Below are positions 1 to 7,830 of a stretch of DNA of 11,728 nucleotides, one piece after another. Under the pieces are notes generated by a model. That model was not told the origin of the DNA and made no database searches. It worked only from the letters and a program-made list of their open reading frames with translations. Origin of the DNA: Spirochaetales bacterium. GTDB lineage: Bacteria > Spirochaetota > Spirochaetia > Sphaerochaetales > Sphaerochaetaceae. Each line of letters opens with the position of its first letter. Position 1 is the first letter of the stretch. The stretch covers positions 1-11,728 of the forward strand of contig JALFYG010000046.1 of assembly GCA_022784805.1 (NCBI GenBank), written 5' to 3'. The translations under genes and the position numbers were made by a program.

Positions 1-1
1 T

Positions 2-577
2 GTAAATAGAAGCGAGAAGAAGGGGAATCAGAGAGATATTGTCCAGGTTTTGGCCAACGGGCTTCCTGCAGTCTTGGCGATCATGCTCATAAGAGTGCCG
101 TCTTTATATCTTGCCTCTCTTGCAGCCTTCTCAGCTGCAAACGCAGAAGCCGCTGCAGATACCTGGAGCGGGTCCTTTGGAGTCATGAGTAAGAAAGACC
201 CTGTGTCTATCATTACATTCACCAAGGTTCCAAGAGGAATAAGCGGAGGCGTCACTGCCCTTGGTTTCTTGGGTGGCTTTTCTGCTTCCCTTCTGGTGGC
301 AGTCCTATCCATCGGTGTCTTTGGCCTTAGCCTTGGAATTGCATGCATAGTTGCCGGTTCCGGCTTCCTTGGCTCCGTAATAGATTCTGTCCTTGGAGCA
401 GTGGTCCAGGTGCAATATAGGGCAAAGGATGGAAGCCTCACGGAGAAGGATGAAGAGAATGGAGAGAAGAACGAGAGGGTGAGGGGAATCCCGGGCTTTG
501 ACAATGATGCCGTGAACTTCACCTCAGGCATTCTTGCCGCATCACTAGCCATGCTTCTTACTTCTCTAGTTTCCTAA
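2..577 (+). CDS. DUF92 family integral membrane protein, 5'-truncated by the window edge
   Basis: The reading frame is open from the first complete codon (position 2) to TAA at 575-577, so the true start lies outside the window. A TTG at 50 is internal, because conserved family sequence (RDIVQVLANG) is already encoded at 32-61. Other hallmarks of the DUF92/TIGR00297 (COG1836) family follow: ADTWSGSFG, then SIITFTKVPRGISGGV, then GSVIDSVLGAVVQ, and near the end NDAVNFTSG. Several hydrophobic, Ala/Leu/Val-rich stretches indicate a polytopic inner-membrane protein. Plant and cyanobacterial relatives include the VTE6-type phytyl-phosphate kinase, so a role in phosphorylating an isoprenyl phosphate is possible. 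For bacterial members that is inference and the function is unproven. Between ADTWSG and the C-terminal NDAVNF there is a short charged loop rich in Glu, Lys and Asp. Family assignment is fairly secure; the biochemical function is not. Confidence 0.85.
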   Translation, partial: VNRSEKKGNQRDIVQVLANGLPAVLAIMLIRVPSLYLASLAAFSAANAEAAADTWSGSFGVMSKKDPVSIITFTKVPRGISGGVTALGFLGGFSASLLVAVLSIGVFGLSLGIACIVAGSGFLGSVIDSVLGAVVQVQYRAKDGSLTEKDEENGEKNERVRGIPGFDNDAVNFTSGILAASLAMLLTSLVS

Positions 578-596
578 GGCTTTTTCACTTCAGCTC

Positions 597-625
597 TTGC
601 CGTTTTTAATCTCTATTGTTATTTT
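597..625 (+). promoter_or_regulatory. Candidate sigma-70 promoter of groEL with extended -10
   Basis: A -35-like TTGCCG (597-602) is followed by a 17-bp spacer and TATTTT (620-625). The TGT at 617-619 makes an extended -10 (TGn). It lies about 60 bp upstream of the groEL start. No CIRCE inverted repeat (TTAGCACTC-N9-GAGTGCTAA) is present in 578-684, so HrcA control through the usual operator is not supported. Read by eye only. Confidence 0.45.
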
Positions 626-684
626 ACATTTCAGCGGGTTTTATCCCATAAATGAAAAAAGATTATTTTTAGGAGATAAATGAA

Positions 685-2313
685 ATGGCAAAGCAGCTTC
701 AGTTCAACGAAGAGGCAAGAAAGTCTCTCGTTAATGGCGTAGAGAAAATTTCCAAGGCTGTCATGACAACACTTGGACCAAAAGGACGTCTCGTACTTCT
801 TGATAAGAAATATGGTGCACCTACAGTTACAAAGGACGGAGTGTCCGTTGCACGTGAGATTGAACTCGAAGATCCATTCGAGAATATGGGAGCTCAGCTT
901 CTCAAGGAAGTTGCAGCTAAGACCAACGACGTAGCTGGTGACGGAACAACAACAGCAACTGTCCTCGCATGGTCCATCACAAAAGAAGGTATGAAGAGCG
1001 TAGCTGCAGGCGTCAACCCAATGGGCATCAGAAGAGGTATCGACAAGGCTGTCCAGGATGCAGTCGAGTGCATCAAGAGCGAAGCCAAGATGATCCAGGA
1101 CAAGGAAGAGATCGCTCAGGTTGCTTCTATCTCTGCCAATAACGACAGAACTATCGGTGATGAGATTGCAAACGCAATGGACAAAGTCGGCAAGGACGGT
1201 GTCATCACAGTTGAAGAAAGCAAGACTATCGACACGACAGTAGACTTCGTCGAGGGTATGCAGTTTGACAGAGGATATCTCTCAGCATATTTCTGCAACA
1301 ACAGAGACACTATGACATGTGTTATGGATAACCCATACATCCTTATTTACGACAAGAAGATTTCCAACATGAAGGAACTCCTCCCTCTCTTGGAGAAGGT
1401 TGCTCAGTCTGGAAAGCCACTTGTAATGATTGCAGAAGATGTTGATGGCGAAGCATTGGCAACACTTGTTCTCAACGCTGTCAGAGGCACTCTCAATGTC
1501 TGCGCTGTCAAGGCTCCTGGCTTTGGCGACAGAAGAAAGGCAATGCTTGAAGATATCGCAGTCCTCACAGGCGGTCAGGTCATCACAGAAGAACTTGGCA
1601 TGAAGCTTGAGGATGCAGACATCTCAATGCTTGGAAGAGCTAAGAGAGTCACAATCGACAAGGACAACACAACTATCATCAACGGTGCTGGTTCTGCTTC
1701 TGACATCAAGGACAGAATCGCTATGATCAAGGTCCAGATTGCTGACTGCACATCTGACTATGACAAAGAGAAGCTCCAGGAAAGACTTGCAAAGCTTGCT
1801 GGCGGTGTTGCAGTCGTCAACGTCGGTGCAGCAACAGAAGTCGAGCTTAAGGAAAAGAAGCACAGAGTCGAAGATGCTCTCAGTGCAACACGTGCTGCAA
1901 TCGAAGAGGGGGTCATCCCTGGCGGTGGTGTAGCTCTCGTACAGGCATCCAAGGTTTTGGAAACTAAGAACCTTGACGGTATGACAGAAGAAGAGAAGGT
2001 CGGTTACAAGATTGTCAGAAGAGCTCTTGAAGAACCTATCAGACAGATCAGCGAAAACGCTGGCGTCGACGGAGCAATCGTTGCTGATAAGTGCAAGAAC
2101 GCTGAAGAGGGCGTAGGCTTCGATGCCAACACAATGCAGTGGGTGAACATGGTTGAAGCTGGAATCATCGATCCTGTGAAGGTCACAAGAAGTGCTCTCC
2201 AGAACGCAGCTTCCATTGCAGCTCTCATCCTCACAACAGAGTGTGCTGTAACTGACATTCCTGCTCCGGCACCTGCAGCTCCTGCAGGAAATCCTGAAAT
2301 GGGAATGATGTGA
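685..2313 (+). CDS. groEL: 60-kDa chaperonin GroEL
   Basis: Group I chaperonin of 542 residues, the usual length. It forms the double-ring cage that refolds cytosolic proteins with ATP and GroES. The nucleotide pocket is intact: TKDG with D51, GDGTTTAT at 85-92 with D86, and the hydrolysis aspartate D397 in VEDALSATRAA. These correspond to E. coli D52, D87 and D398. The APGFGDRRK segment of the apical domain and the GVIPGGG turn are also present. The C-terminal tail is Pro/Ala-rich and ends in GNPEMGMM, a short version of the flexible Gly-Met tail. ATG at 685 has a good ribosome binding site, AGGAG at 671-675, 9 nt upstream. groES is not adjacent, so the co-chaperonin must be encoded elsewhere. 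The gene appears monocistronic, with its own promoter and a downstream hairpin. Confidence 0.98.
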   Translation: MAKQLQFNEEARKSLVNGVEKISKAVMTTLGPKGRLVLLDKKYGAPTVTKDGVSVAREIELEDPFENMGAQLLKEVAAKTNDVAGDGTTTATVLAWSITKEGMKSVAAGVNPMGIRRGIDKAVQDAVECIKSEAKMIQDKEEIAQVASISANNDRTIGDEIANAMDKVGKDGVITVEESKTIDTTVDFVEGMQFDRGYLSAYFCNNRDTMTCVMDNPYILIYDKKISNMKELLPLLEKVAQSGKPLVMIAEDVDGEALATLVLNAVRGTLNVCAVKAPGFGDRRKAMLEDIAVLTGGQVITEELGMKLEDADISMLGRAKRVTIDKDNTTIINGAGSASDIKDRIAMIKVQIADCTSDYDKEKLQERLAKLAGGVAVVNVGAATEVELKEKKHRVEDALSATRAAIEEGVIPGGGVALVQASKVLETKNLDGMTEEEKVGYKIVRRALEEPIRQISENAGVDGAIVADKCKNAEEGVGFDANTMQWVNMVEAGIIDPVKVTRSALQNAASIAALILTTECAVTDIPAPAPAAPAGNPEMGMM

Positions 2314-2321
2314 TAATGAAT

Positions 2322-2348
2322 ATGGGCCTCCCAAGGGAGACCCATTTC
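2322..2348 (+). terminator. Hairpin after groEL, probable intrinsic terminator
   Basis: ATGGG (2322-2326) pairs with CCCAT (2341-2345), and CTCCC (2328-2332) pairs with GGGAG (2335-2339), with one C-A mismatch between the two helices. A short T-containing stretch (TTTCT) follows. The stem is strong but the U-tract is weak, so termination may be partial. Confidence 0.55.
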
Positions 2349-2353
2349 TAGTG

Positions 2354-2383
2354 TTGACCCCACAAAATATCACATGCTATTCT
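2354..2383 (+). promoter_or_regulatory. Candidate promoter of the yajC-secD-secF-ispH-rex-msrC cluster
   Basis: TTGACC (2354-2359) matches the -35 box at five of six positions. An 18-bp spacer leads to TATTCT (2378-2383), and TGC immediately upstream forms an extended -10. It lies directly after the groEL hairpin and 30 bp before yajC, which is where a cluster promoter would be expected. Confidence 0.5.
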
Positions 2384-2412
2384 TTTCTCCATTAAAAGAG
2401 AGGTATTAATAA

Positions 2413-2844
2413 ATGAACTCACTTGTACTTATGGCGGCTGATTCAACTTCTTCCGCATCATTGACATCTTCATTGATAATGTTTGCTGCTATTATACTCA
2501 TCTTCTATTTCCTGATTTACAGACCACAGAAGAAGAGAGATAAAGAAGCAAAGGCAATGCTCGCAGCTATGAAGAAGGGTGACAAGGTTGTCACAATCGG
2601 AGGAATCCACGGAACTATCGTAACTGTCAAAGATAAGACAGTCGTTGTCAAAGTTGATGACTCTGCAAGAATCGAATTCTCCAAGGAAGCTATTTCTTCC
2701 GTAACAAGCAAGGATGCTGTGAAGACATCTCCTGATGCTGCAAAGAAGGAAAAGAAGGCTGTAGAAGCCAAGGCAGAAGAAAAGGCTCCAGAGACTGAAG
2801 TGAAGGCTGCTGAAGAAAGCGAAAAAACAGAAGAGACAAAGTAA
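2413..2844 (+). CDS. yajC: Preprotein translocase accessory subunit YajC
   Basis: YajC associates with SecD and SecF in the SecDF-YajC complex, which assists SecYEG-dependent export across the inner membrane. This 143-residue protein has a short polar N-terminus, one hydrophobic helix at about 20-36, the signature YRPQKKRDKE right after the membrane segment (36-45), and the small cytoplasmic domain starting GDKVVTIGGIHGTI (56-69). From about residue 100 to the end there is a low-complexity tail of Lys, Glu and Ala, making it longer than E. coli YajC (about 110 residues). Such tails are common and probably disordered. ATG at 2413 is preceded by a modest AGAGAGG-type ribosome binding site. It is the first gene of the cluster and ends 3 nt before secD. 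Confidence 0.95.
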   Translation: MNSLVLMAADSTSSASLTSSLIMFAAIILIFYFLIYRPQKKRDKEAKAMLAAMKKGDKVVTIGGIHGTIVTVKDKTVVVKVDDSARIEFSKEAISSVTSKDAVKTSPDAAKKEKKAVEAKAEEKAPETEVKAAEESEKTEETK

Positions 2845-2847
2845 GAC

Positions 2848-4590
2848 ATGAAGAAGACAGGCAGAATCATGCTGGTTCTGCTGGTGGTGGCTGTCGCGGC
2901 ATTTCTTCTTTACCCTACGGTAAAGTGGTATATGTTTACGCCCTCTTCCATCAAAGAACTGGCAGCCGGATCAAATCTTCAGATACGTGAATACTCCCGT
3001 GGGCAGGCCTCACGGGATGTTCGCGTTCTAAAGGAGAAGGCGAAAACAACACCGGATGAGGAAGTGGACAAAGAGTTCAAGTACCTTGAAAAGAAAGCCA
3101 AAGAGATATTGAAAGAGAGTGGAAAGAGTGTTCCGTCCAAATGGACTTGGTACTCCCTCCTTTCTTCATTCCCTGATGAATCCACATTCTTCAATGCTGT
3201 TGAGGAGTCATACAGGGTTGATATAATGAACGCCAAGAATCTCTCCGGGCGTGTTCTTAACCTAGGTCTGGACCTTAGGGGAGGTATGTCTATCCTCTTG
3301 GATGCAGACACCACTATTTTCGAAGAAAAGAATGGCAGGGCACCGACAGAGGAAGAGCTGACGGCACTTCTTTTGGAAGACATCGATGTATTATCAATGC
3401 GCATTGACCAGTTTGGCGTCACCGAACCTGATATCAGACTACAGGGAAAGGATCAGATTCTTATTGAAATCCCAGGGGAAGCAGATCCTGAGAGAATCAA
3501 CTCATTCCTTCGTTCCTCCGGCTCCCTTTCATTCCATCTTGTGGATGATTCTTTGACAAGCAAAGTCAATGCTGAATATAAGAAGAATCCAAGCTCCTTC
3601 ATCGATGATGACGGTCGCCTTACATCCTCTTATAACATTGGAGAAGGCAAGACCCTCTTGGGCTACTATGTCCAGGATGACTATGGCATCGAGTATATGA
3701 AGAGCCTTGTTGTCATTTACGACGAAGTGGCCTTGGACGGCAGTCACATTGAGAATGCAAAGGTGTCTGAAGGCTCCACAAACAATGTCGCCAACATCTC
3801 TCCTTCCATCAACTTCACTTTGGATGCTGAGGGAGGAAACATATTCTATGCCTTCACTTCCGCTCATAAAGGCGACTCATTGGCAGTAGTCATGGATGAC
3901 AAAGTCAAAAGTGTAGCCACTATCAATGACGCCATCAGGGATTCCGTATCTCTTACAGGTGCATTCACCCAGGAAGAGGCACAGTCACTGGCAGTTGTCT
4001 TGAAGACAAGTTCCCTTCCAATCGAACTCAAGGTAGTGTCCCAGTCTGCAATTGGTGCAACCTTGGGAGACGACAGCGTCAAGATAGCGTTGAAGGCGCT
4101 TTTGGCAGGAGTCTTGATGGTGGTCATCTTCATGGTGGCGTACTACGGCCTCTCTGGCCTTGTTGCAGACTTTGCCCTGTTGATGAACCTCTTTATGATG
4201 ATCGCCCTCCTTTCGGCTCTTAACTTTACTTTGACTCTGGCTTCCATTGCAGGTATCGTCTTGACTCTCGGAATGGCAATCGACGCCAACGTAATCATCT
4301 ATGAAAGAATGAAAGAAGAGAAAGCCACAGGAAATGGTGGGTATGAAGTTGTGAAGGCTGGATTCTCCAGAGCCTTCTGGACAATCATGGACTCCAACGT
4401 CACCACAATCATCGCCGCTGTGGTTTTGATTATTCTTGGAACAAGCGCTGTAAAGGGCTTTGCCGTTACACTTGCGGTGGGAATAGCATGCTCTCTCTTT
4501 ACTTCTCTTTTGTTGTCACACCTATTGTTTGACATATTTATCACGGAAGAGAATTTCAGACAGGTCCACTTGGGATGGAGGAGAAAATGA
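2848..4590 (+). CDS. secD: Protein translocase subunit SecD
   Basis: SecD, with SecF, uses the proton gradient to pull exported proteins out of the Sec channel on the periplasmic side. The 580 residues show a first membrane helix (about 7-27), a Lys/Glu-rich periplasmic stretch, the signature LGLDLRGG (139-146), the P1 domain including RIDQFGVTEPDI, and a C-terminal membrane block of five helices from about 417 on. The transport motif GMAIDANVIIYER (475-487) carries D479, the equivalent of the proton-relay aspartate D340 of Thermus thermophilus SecDF. Separate SecD and SecF polypeptides, not a fusion, are encoded. ATG at 2848 follows the yajC stop by 3 nt without a strong ribosome binding site, so translation is probably coupled. 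The stop overlaps the secF start as ATGA. Confidence 0.97.
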   Translation: MKKTGRIMLVLLVVAVAAFLLYPTVKWYMFTPSSIKELAAGSNLQIREYSRGQASRDVRVLKEKAKTTPDEEVDKEFKYLEKKAKEILKESGKSVPSKWTWYSLLSSFPDESTFFNAVEESYRVDIMNAKNLSGRVLNLGLDLRGGMSILLDADTTIFEEKNGRAPTEEELTALLLEDIDVLSMRIDQFGVTEPDIRLQGKDQILIEIPGEADPERINSFLRSSGSLSFHLVDDSLTSKVNAEYKKNPSSFIDDDGRLTSSYNIGEGKTLLGYYVQDDYGIEYMKSLVVIYDEVALDGSHIENAKVSEGSTNNVANISPSINFTLDAEGGNIFYAFTSAHKGDSLAVVMDDKVKSVATINDAIRDSVSLTGAFTQEEAQSLAVVLKTSSLPIELKVVSQSAIGATLGDDSVKIALKALLAGVLMVVIFMVAYYGLSGLVADFALLMNLFMMIALLSALNFTLTLASIAGIVLTLGMAIDANVIIYERMKEEKATGNGGYEVVKAGFSRAFWTIMDSNVTTIIAAVVLIILGTSAVKGFAVTLAVGIACSLFTSLLLSHLLFDIFITEENFRQVHLGWRRK

Positions 4591-5801
4591 TTAAACTCGA
4601 TGTTTTGAAATACAAGAAGTTCGCCTTCATATTCTCCCTGCTTTTCATTGTGATAGGCATTGTTGTCTTCATTGTGGCTGGTGGTTTTAACAAAGGCATC
4701 GACTTTGGCTCCGGTTACTCCGAGACATTCCAGATCGCTCCACTGGGGTTTTCTATGTCATACACAGGAAAGAGAAGTGCAACCCTCTCTGTTTCCGACA
4801 ACACTCTTGTCCTCCAGTTCAGGGATGCTGACGGTGTGGAGGATCATAAATTCCCTTCCACCGAGTACCCGAAATCCGGGGACGTGGCTGCTGCTCTTTC
4901 CTCATTGGGCCTCAACGTCACTCTCGCTGATTCGGGATTGAGTACAGAGAACTTGGTCTCCGGTTTCGGTTACCCTTCAACTCTTTCATCCACTCCCCAT
5001 AGAGTAAACTTCTCTACACCGGAAGTGGATGTAACCATTGAAGACGTAAGAGAGGCGGTTTCTAACCTTAAGGGAGCGAAAGTCCAGACAGTAGGTGACA
5101 AGAACAAAGCTCAGTTCCAAGTAAGAATTGTCTTGGATGAAGGAGAAGGACAGGAAGAGGCAGGAGAGAAAGTCGAAAGTGCTCTCTCTTCTTACTTCGG
5201 TGGCGAGAAATTAGTTGTGCTTCAGTCCAACTACGTAGGACCAAAGTTCTCTGCTTCTCTCTTGAGATCCTCACTTTTGGCTGTGTTGATAGCCTTTGTC
5301 TTGATTCTTCTCTATATATCCATCAGATTCAGACTTGCTTATGCCCTCTCATCAATAATTGCATTGATCCACGACGTCTTGATGATGCTTTCTTTTGTCG
5401 TGATATTCCGTCTTGAAGTATCAGGGACGACCATTGCCGCCGTACTGACGATCATCGGTTACTCACTTAACAATACTATCGTCATCTTTGACAGGGTAAG
5501 AGAGAATATAAAGAACAATAAGGGCGCTGTTGTTTATGATATGGTTTCCCTATCTGTACGCCAGTCATTTACAAGGACCTTCATTACAACTCTCACCACA
5601 CTCTTTGCAATTGTTCCTCTTGCCATATTCGGATCAGGGGATATCAAACTCTTTGCAATTAATCTTATCTGGGGACTTGTGATCGGAGCTTATTCTTCAT
5701 CATTCATAGCTCCATGCTTGGTGATGCTTTTCCACAAATTCTTCCCAATCGATAAGATTAAGGAAAAGAAGGAGGAAGAGGAGTATTCCCTCGTAGACTG
5801 A
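4587..5801 (+). CDS. secF: Protein translocase subunit SecF, with Asn at the conserved relay Asp
   Basis: Partner of SecD in the proton-driven Sec accessory motor. I choose ATG at 4587 over the in-frame ATG at 4575, because 4587 forms an ATGA overlap with the secD stop and sits 5 nt after a strong GGAGG (4577-4581) that overlaps the upstream ATG. The protein is then 404 residues. Visible features are a first membrane helix (about 12-33), the GIDFGSG variant of the GIDFxGG motif (37-43), a periplasmic domain, and a C-terminal helix bundle with GYSLNNTIVIFDRVREN. In this last motif the usual Asp after GYSxN is Asn (N296). The partner residues R330 and T334 are present at exactly the expected distance of 34 and 38 residues (T. 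thermophilus D637, R671, T675). The tail is highly charged (Lys/Glu). The stop overlaps ispH by 1 nt. Confidence 0.95.
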   Translation: MIKLDVLKYKKFAFIFSLLFIVIGIVVFIVAGGFNKGIDFGSGYSETFQIAPLGFSMSYTGKRSATLSVSDNTLVLQFRDADGVEDHKFPSTEYPKSGDVAAALSSLGLNVTLADSGLSTENLVSGFGYPSTLSSTPHRVNFSTPEVDVTIEDVREAVSNLKGAKVQTVGDKNKAQFQVRIVLDEGEGQEEAGEKVESALSSYFGGEKLVVLQSNYVGPKFSASLLRSSLLAVLIAFVLILLYISIRFRLAYALSSIIALIHDVLMMLSFVVIFRLEVSGTTIAAVLTIIGYSLNNTIVIFDRVRENIKNNKGAVVYDMVSLSVRQSFTRTFITTLTTLFAIVPLAIFGSGDIKLFAINLIWGLVIGAYSSSFIAPCLVMLFHKFFPIDKIKEKKEEEEYSLVD

Positions 5802-6628
5802 TGAAAGTAGTGGTGGCCAACAATCTAGGATTCTGTAAAGGAGTGGAGAAAGCCCTGAATACTGCAAGGACTGTCTGCTCCGACAGTAATCCTGAGAAAA
5901 AAATCTATTTCTATGGAGAGATAGTCCATAACTCTTTCATCACAGACGCCTTTATAAAGAATGGCGCCATCATGATATCAAGCTCCAAAGATATAAAAGA
6001 GCCAGGCGTGGTGATCATCAGGGCCCATGGAATATGTGATGAAGAGAGAAAGAATCTCCTGGATAATGGAAACGAGATTGTTGACTGCACTTGCCCTGTT
6101 GTTCTCAAGGGGCAGAGACTTGTAAGGGAGTCCACTCTTCCTGTAATTGTCCTGGGATACAAAGGACACTCTGAAGTCAATTCTCTTTCCGGATCCACAA
6201 CTGAGGAAGTAAAAGTGGTCTCTTCCATGTCTGATTTGGATTCCATTGCCCCCGGAAGATATAGAGGTGTTGTCCAGACAACATTTTCTATTCCTCTTTT
6301 GAATGAACTTATTGAAAAGGGAAGGAAAAAGGGGATAGAAATAGAATTAGCCAATACCATATGCAGAGCTTCTGTTGTCAGAAGAACCTGCGTGGAAAAG
6401 CTGGCTGGAGAAGTGGATGCTGTGGTAGTTGTGGGGTCTAAACACTCTGCAAACGCCAAGGAATTGGCCGAGACGGCCCAAAGATTGGGCAGACCCTCAT
6501 ATTTGGTGGAAAATGAAGATTCAATTCCCAGCGAAGTTTTCTCATATGATATAATCGGACTGACGGCGGGAGCCAGTACCCCCGGAAGTCAGTATCTAAA
6601 GGTAAAGGAAAGACTAGAGAGTAGGTGA
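5801..6628 (+). CDS. ispH: 4-hydroxy-3-methylbut-2-enyl diphosphate reductase IspH
   Basis: IspH (LytB) catalyses the last step of the MEP pathway, reducing HMBPP to IPP and DMAPP with a [4Fe-4S] cluster in the cytosol. The three cluster cysteines are present: C12 (NNLGFCKGV), C98 (DCTCPVV) and C188 (NTICRAS). Substrate-binding and catalytic residues are also visible: H43, H76 (RAHG), H123 and E125 (GHSEV), T160-T161, S216-x-N218 and the C-terminal TAGASTPG. At 275 residues it is somewhat shorter than E. coli IspH (316) but complete. The ATG overlaps the secF TGA by 1 nt (TGATG), so translation probably depends on termination of secF. The next gene, rex, starts 3 nt downstream. The presence of ispH implies the non-mevalonate route in this organism. 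Confidence 0.97.
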   Translation: MKVVVANNLGFCKGVEKALNTARTVCSDSNPEKKIYFYGEIVHNSFITDAFIKNGAIMISSSKDIKEPGVVIIRAHGICDEERKNLLDNGNEIVDCTCPVVLKGQRLVRESTLPVIVLGYKGHSEVNSLSGSTTEEVKVVSSMSDLDSIAPGRYRGVVQTTFSIPLLNELIEKGRKKGIEIELANTICRASVVRRTCVEKLAGEVDAVVVVGSKHSANAKELAETAQRLGRPSYLVENEDSIPSEVFSYDIIGLTAGASTPGSQYLKVKERLESR

Positions 6629-6631
6629 AAA

Positions 6632-7306
6632 ATGGAAAACAATAAGATTCAGGTACCGATTCCATCTGTAAAACGTTTCCCGTCATATCTGAGAATACTC
6701 AGACAGAGACAGGCTGAAGGTATGGAGTATATCAGCGCAACTGTTTTGGCTGAAGAACTGAACCTAAAGCCTATTCAGGTCAGAAAAGATATATCCTGCA
6801 CAGGAATTGAAGGTAAACCAAAGGTGGGCTTTGTCGTGGATGAGCTGATCGACAGCATCACTCATGCCCTTGGTTGGGATAACTCTGCAGAAGCATTGAT
6901 CGTGGGTGTAGGAAACTTGGGTAAAGCCATCAGCATGTATGAAGGCTTTGCCGCCTATGGCCTCAGAATCGTGGGTGCCTTCGATAACGACGAGTCAAAG
7001 ATCGGAACCATGGTGGGTGACGTTGTCGTCCAGGGCATGGACAAGTTGAAGGTCTTTATTGAAACAAACAAAATCTCCATTGCCGTCATAACAGTTCCTG
7101 CAGCCGTGGCTCAGGAAGTTGCAGATCTTTTGATCGATTACGGAATCAAAGGAATATGGAATTTTGCACCTAAAGATTTGAAGATTCCATCAGACGTGGT
7201 TATGCAGAGAACCGATCTTGCCACATCCTTTGCCGTCTTGTCCGTAAAGATGAGAAAGAAGTTCGATTCTGAGAGAGCTGCTGTGGAAATCGAGGAAGAG
7301 TATTAA
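6632..7306 (+). CDS. rex: Redox-sensing transcriptional repressor Rex
   Basis: Rex homodimers repress fermentative and respiratory genes when NADH/NAD+ is low and leave DNA when NADH binds. The 224 residues contain an N-terminal winged-helix domain with the Rex recognition region SATVLAEELNLKPIQVRKDI (35-54). This is followed by a Rossmann domain with VGVGNLG (91-97) for the dinucleotide, the acidic strand end GAFDND, and the C-terminal domain-swapped helix ending in a Glu-rich tail. The start is ATG at 6632, 3 nt after ispH. An upstream ribosome binding site is weak (TAGGTG), suggesting coupling. No canonical Rex operator (TTGTGAA-N4-TTCACAA) was found in the cluster promoter. One imperfect TTGTG-N10-CACAA lies before pgsA. 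The stop overlaps the next gene by 1 nt (TAATG). Confidence 0.96.
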   Translation: MENNKIQVPIPSVKRFPSYLRILRQRQAEGMEYISATVLAEELNLKPIQVRKDISCTGIEGKPKVGFVVDELIDSITHALGWDNSAEALIVGVGNLGKAISMYEGFAAYGLRIVGAFDNDESKIGTMVGDVVVQGMDKLKVFIETNKISIAVITVPAAVAQEVADLLIDYGIKGIWNFAPKDLKIPSDVVMQRTDLATSFAVLSVKMRKKFDSERAAVEIEEEY

Positions 7307-7827
7307 TGTTCTCCCTCTATTTAACAGGTGACAAAGAAATAGATGACAAATCTGTCTTGGAGTATCTTTCCCTTCTCTTGGAGAATGGGAAAGATTCTTT
7401 AGATGCCATTTCCTCCCTTTCAAATGTATCAGCCCTCCTTGATTGGTATATTCCTCGTATAAACTGGATAGGATTCTATCTCAGGCGTGGAGAGGAGCTG
7501 GTTTTGGGCCCCTTCCAAGGGGAGCCTGCCTGCACCATCATTCCCTTTTCAAAGGGAGTCTGTGGCCATGCCGCCGTGGCGTGTAAGACAGTGGTTGTAA
7601 AGGATGTAAATCAGTTCCCAGGACACATCGCCTGTTCTTCTGCATCGAAAAGCGAAATAGTGACTCCTATCATGTATGAAGGAAAACTATTGGGCGTAAT
7701 TGATGTGGACAGCCCTGAAGAAGGTAGATTTGGAGACGAGGAAGCATCTTTCTTTGAAAAAGTCGCCTCCATCATATCATCTTCACCCCTTCCTGGACTC
7801 TTGAAAGGAATTATGGAAAGGGAGTAA
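7306..7827 (+). CDS. msrC: Free methionine-(R)-sulfoxide reductase (GAF domain, fRMsr/MsrC)
   Basis: This 173-residue single GAF-domain protein matches the fRMsr family, which reduces free (not protein-bound) methionine-R-sulfoxide with thioredoxin-type reductants. The three functional cysteines are all present and correctly spaced: C76 (GEPACT), C86 (KGVCGHAA) and C110 (FPGHIAC). They correspond to E. coli C84, C94 and C118. Supporting motifs are NWIGFYL, LGPFQGEPAC, SEIVTP and GVIDVDSP. ATG at 7306 overlaps the rex stop by 1 nt and has a purine-rich GAGGAAGAG just upstream (7292-7300). It is the last protein gene of the coupled cluster. A candidate promoter for the thrS leader is embedded in its final codons. 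Confidence 0.95.
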   Translation: MFSLYLTGDKEIDDKSVLEYLSLLLENGKDSLDAISSLSNVSALLDWYIPRINWIGFYLRRGEELVLGPFQGEPACTIIPFSKGVCGHAAVACKTVVVKDVNQFPGHIACSSASKSEIVTPIMYEGKLLGVIDVDSPEEGRFGDEEASFFEKVASIISSSPLPGLLKGIMERE

Positions 7828-7830
7828 CAT
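7801..7830 (+). promoter_or_regulatory. Candidate promoter for the thrS T-box leader
   Basis: TTGAAA (7801-7806, five of six -35 matches), an 18-bp spacer and TAACAT (7825-7830, four of six -10 matches) overlap the end of msrC and its stop codon. Transcription would begin near 7837, just ahead of T-box stem I, which suits a leader starting there. Read-through from the upstream cluster is an alternative. Confidence 0.4.

Noticed and set aside
601..660. Possible terminator hairpin after the DUF92 gene
   Set aside because: Only three-base complementarity (GGC with GCC) and no convincing stem before the T-run.
2004..2363. Second minus-strand frame overlapping the groEL 3' end and its hairpin
   Set aside because: No plausible ribosome binding site or protein motif, and fully shadowed by groEL.
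1624..2373. Long open frame on the minus strand opposite groEL (249 codons)
   Set aside because: It is antisense to an intact groEL. The translation is Ser/Cys-rich with no recognisable motif, and the frame is explained by groEL codon bias.
2930..3265. Apparent extra N-terminal insertion in SecD before LGLDLRGG
   Set aside because: E. coli SecD also has roughly 90-100 residues between the first helix and this motif, so the distance is not exceptional.
4575..4586. Upstream ATG for secF at 4575
   Set aside because: It overlaps the GGAGG ribosome binding site that serves ATG at 4587, and the latter makes the standard ATGA coupling with secD.
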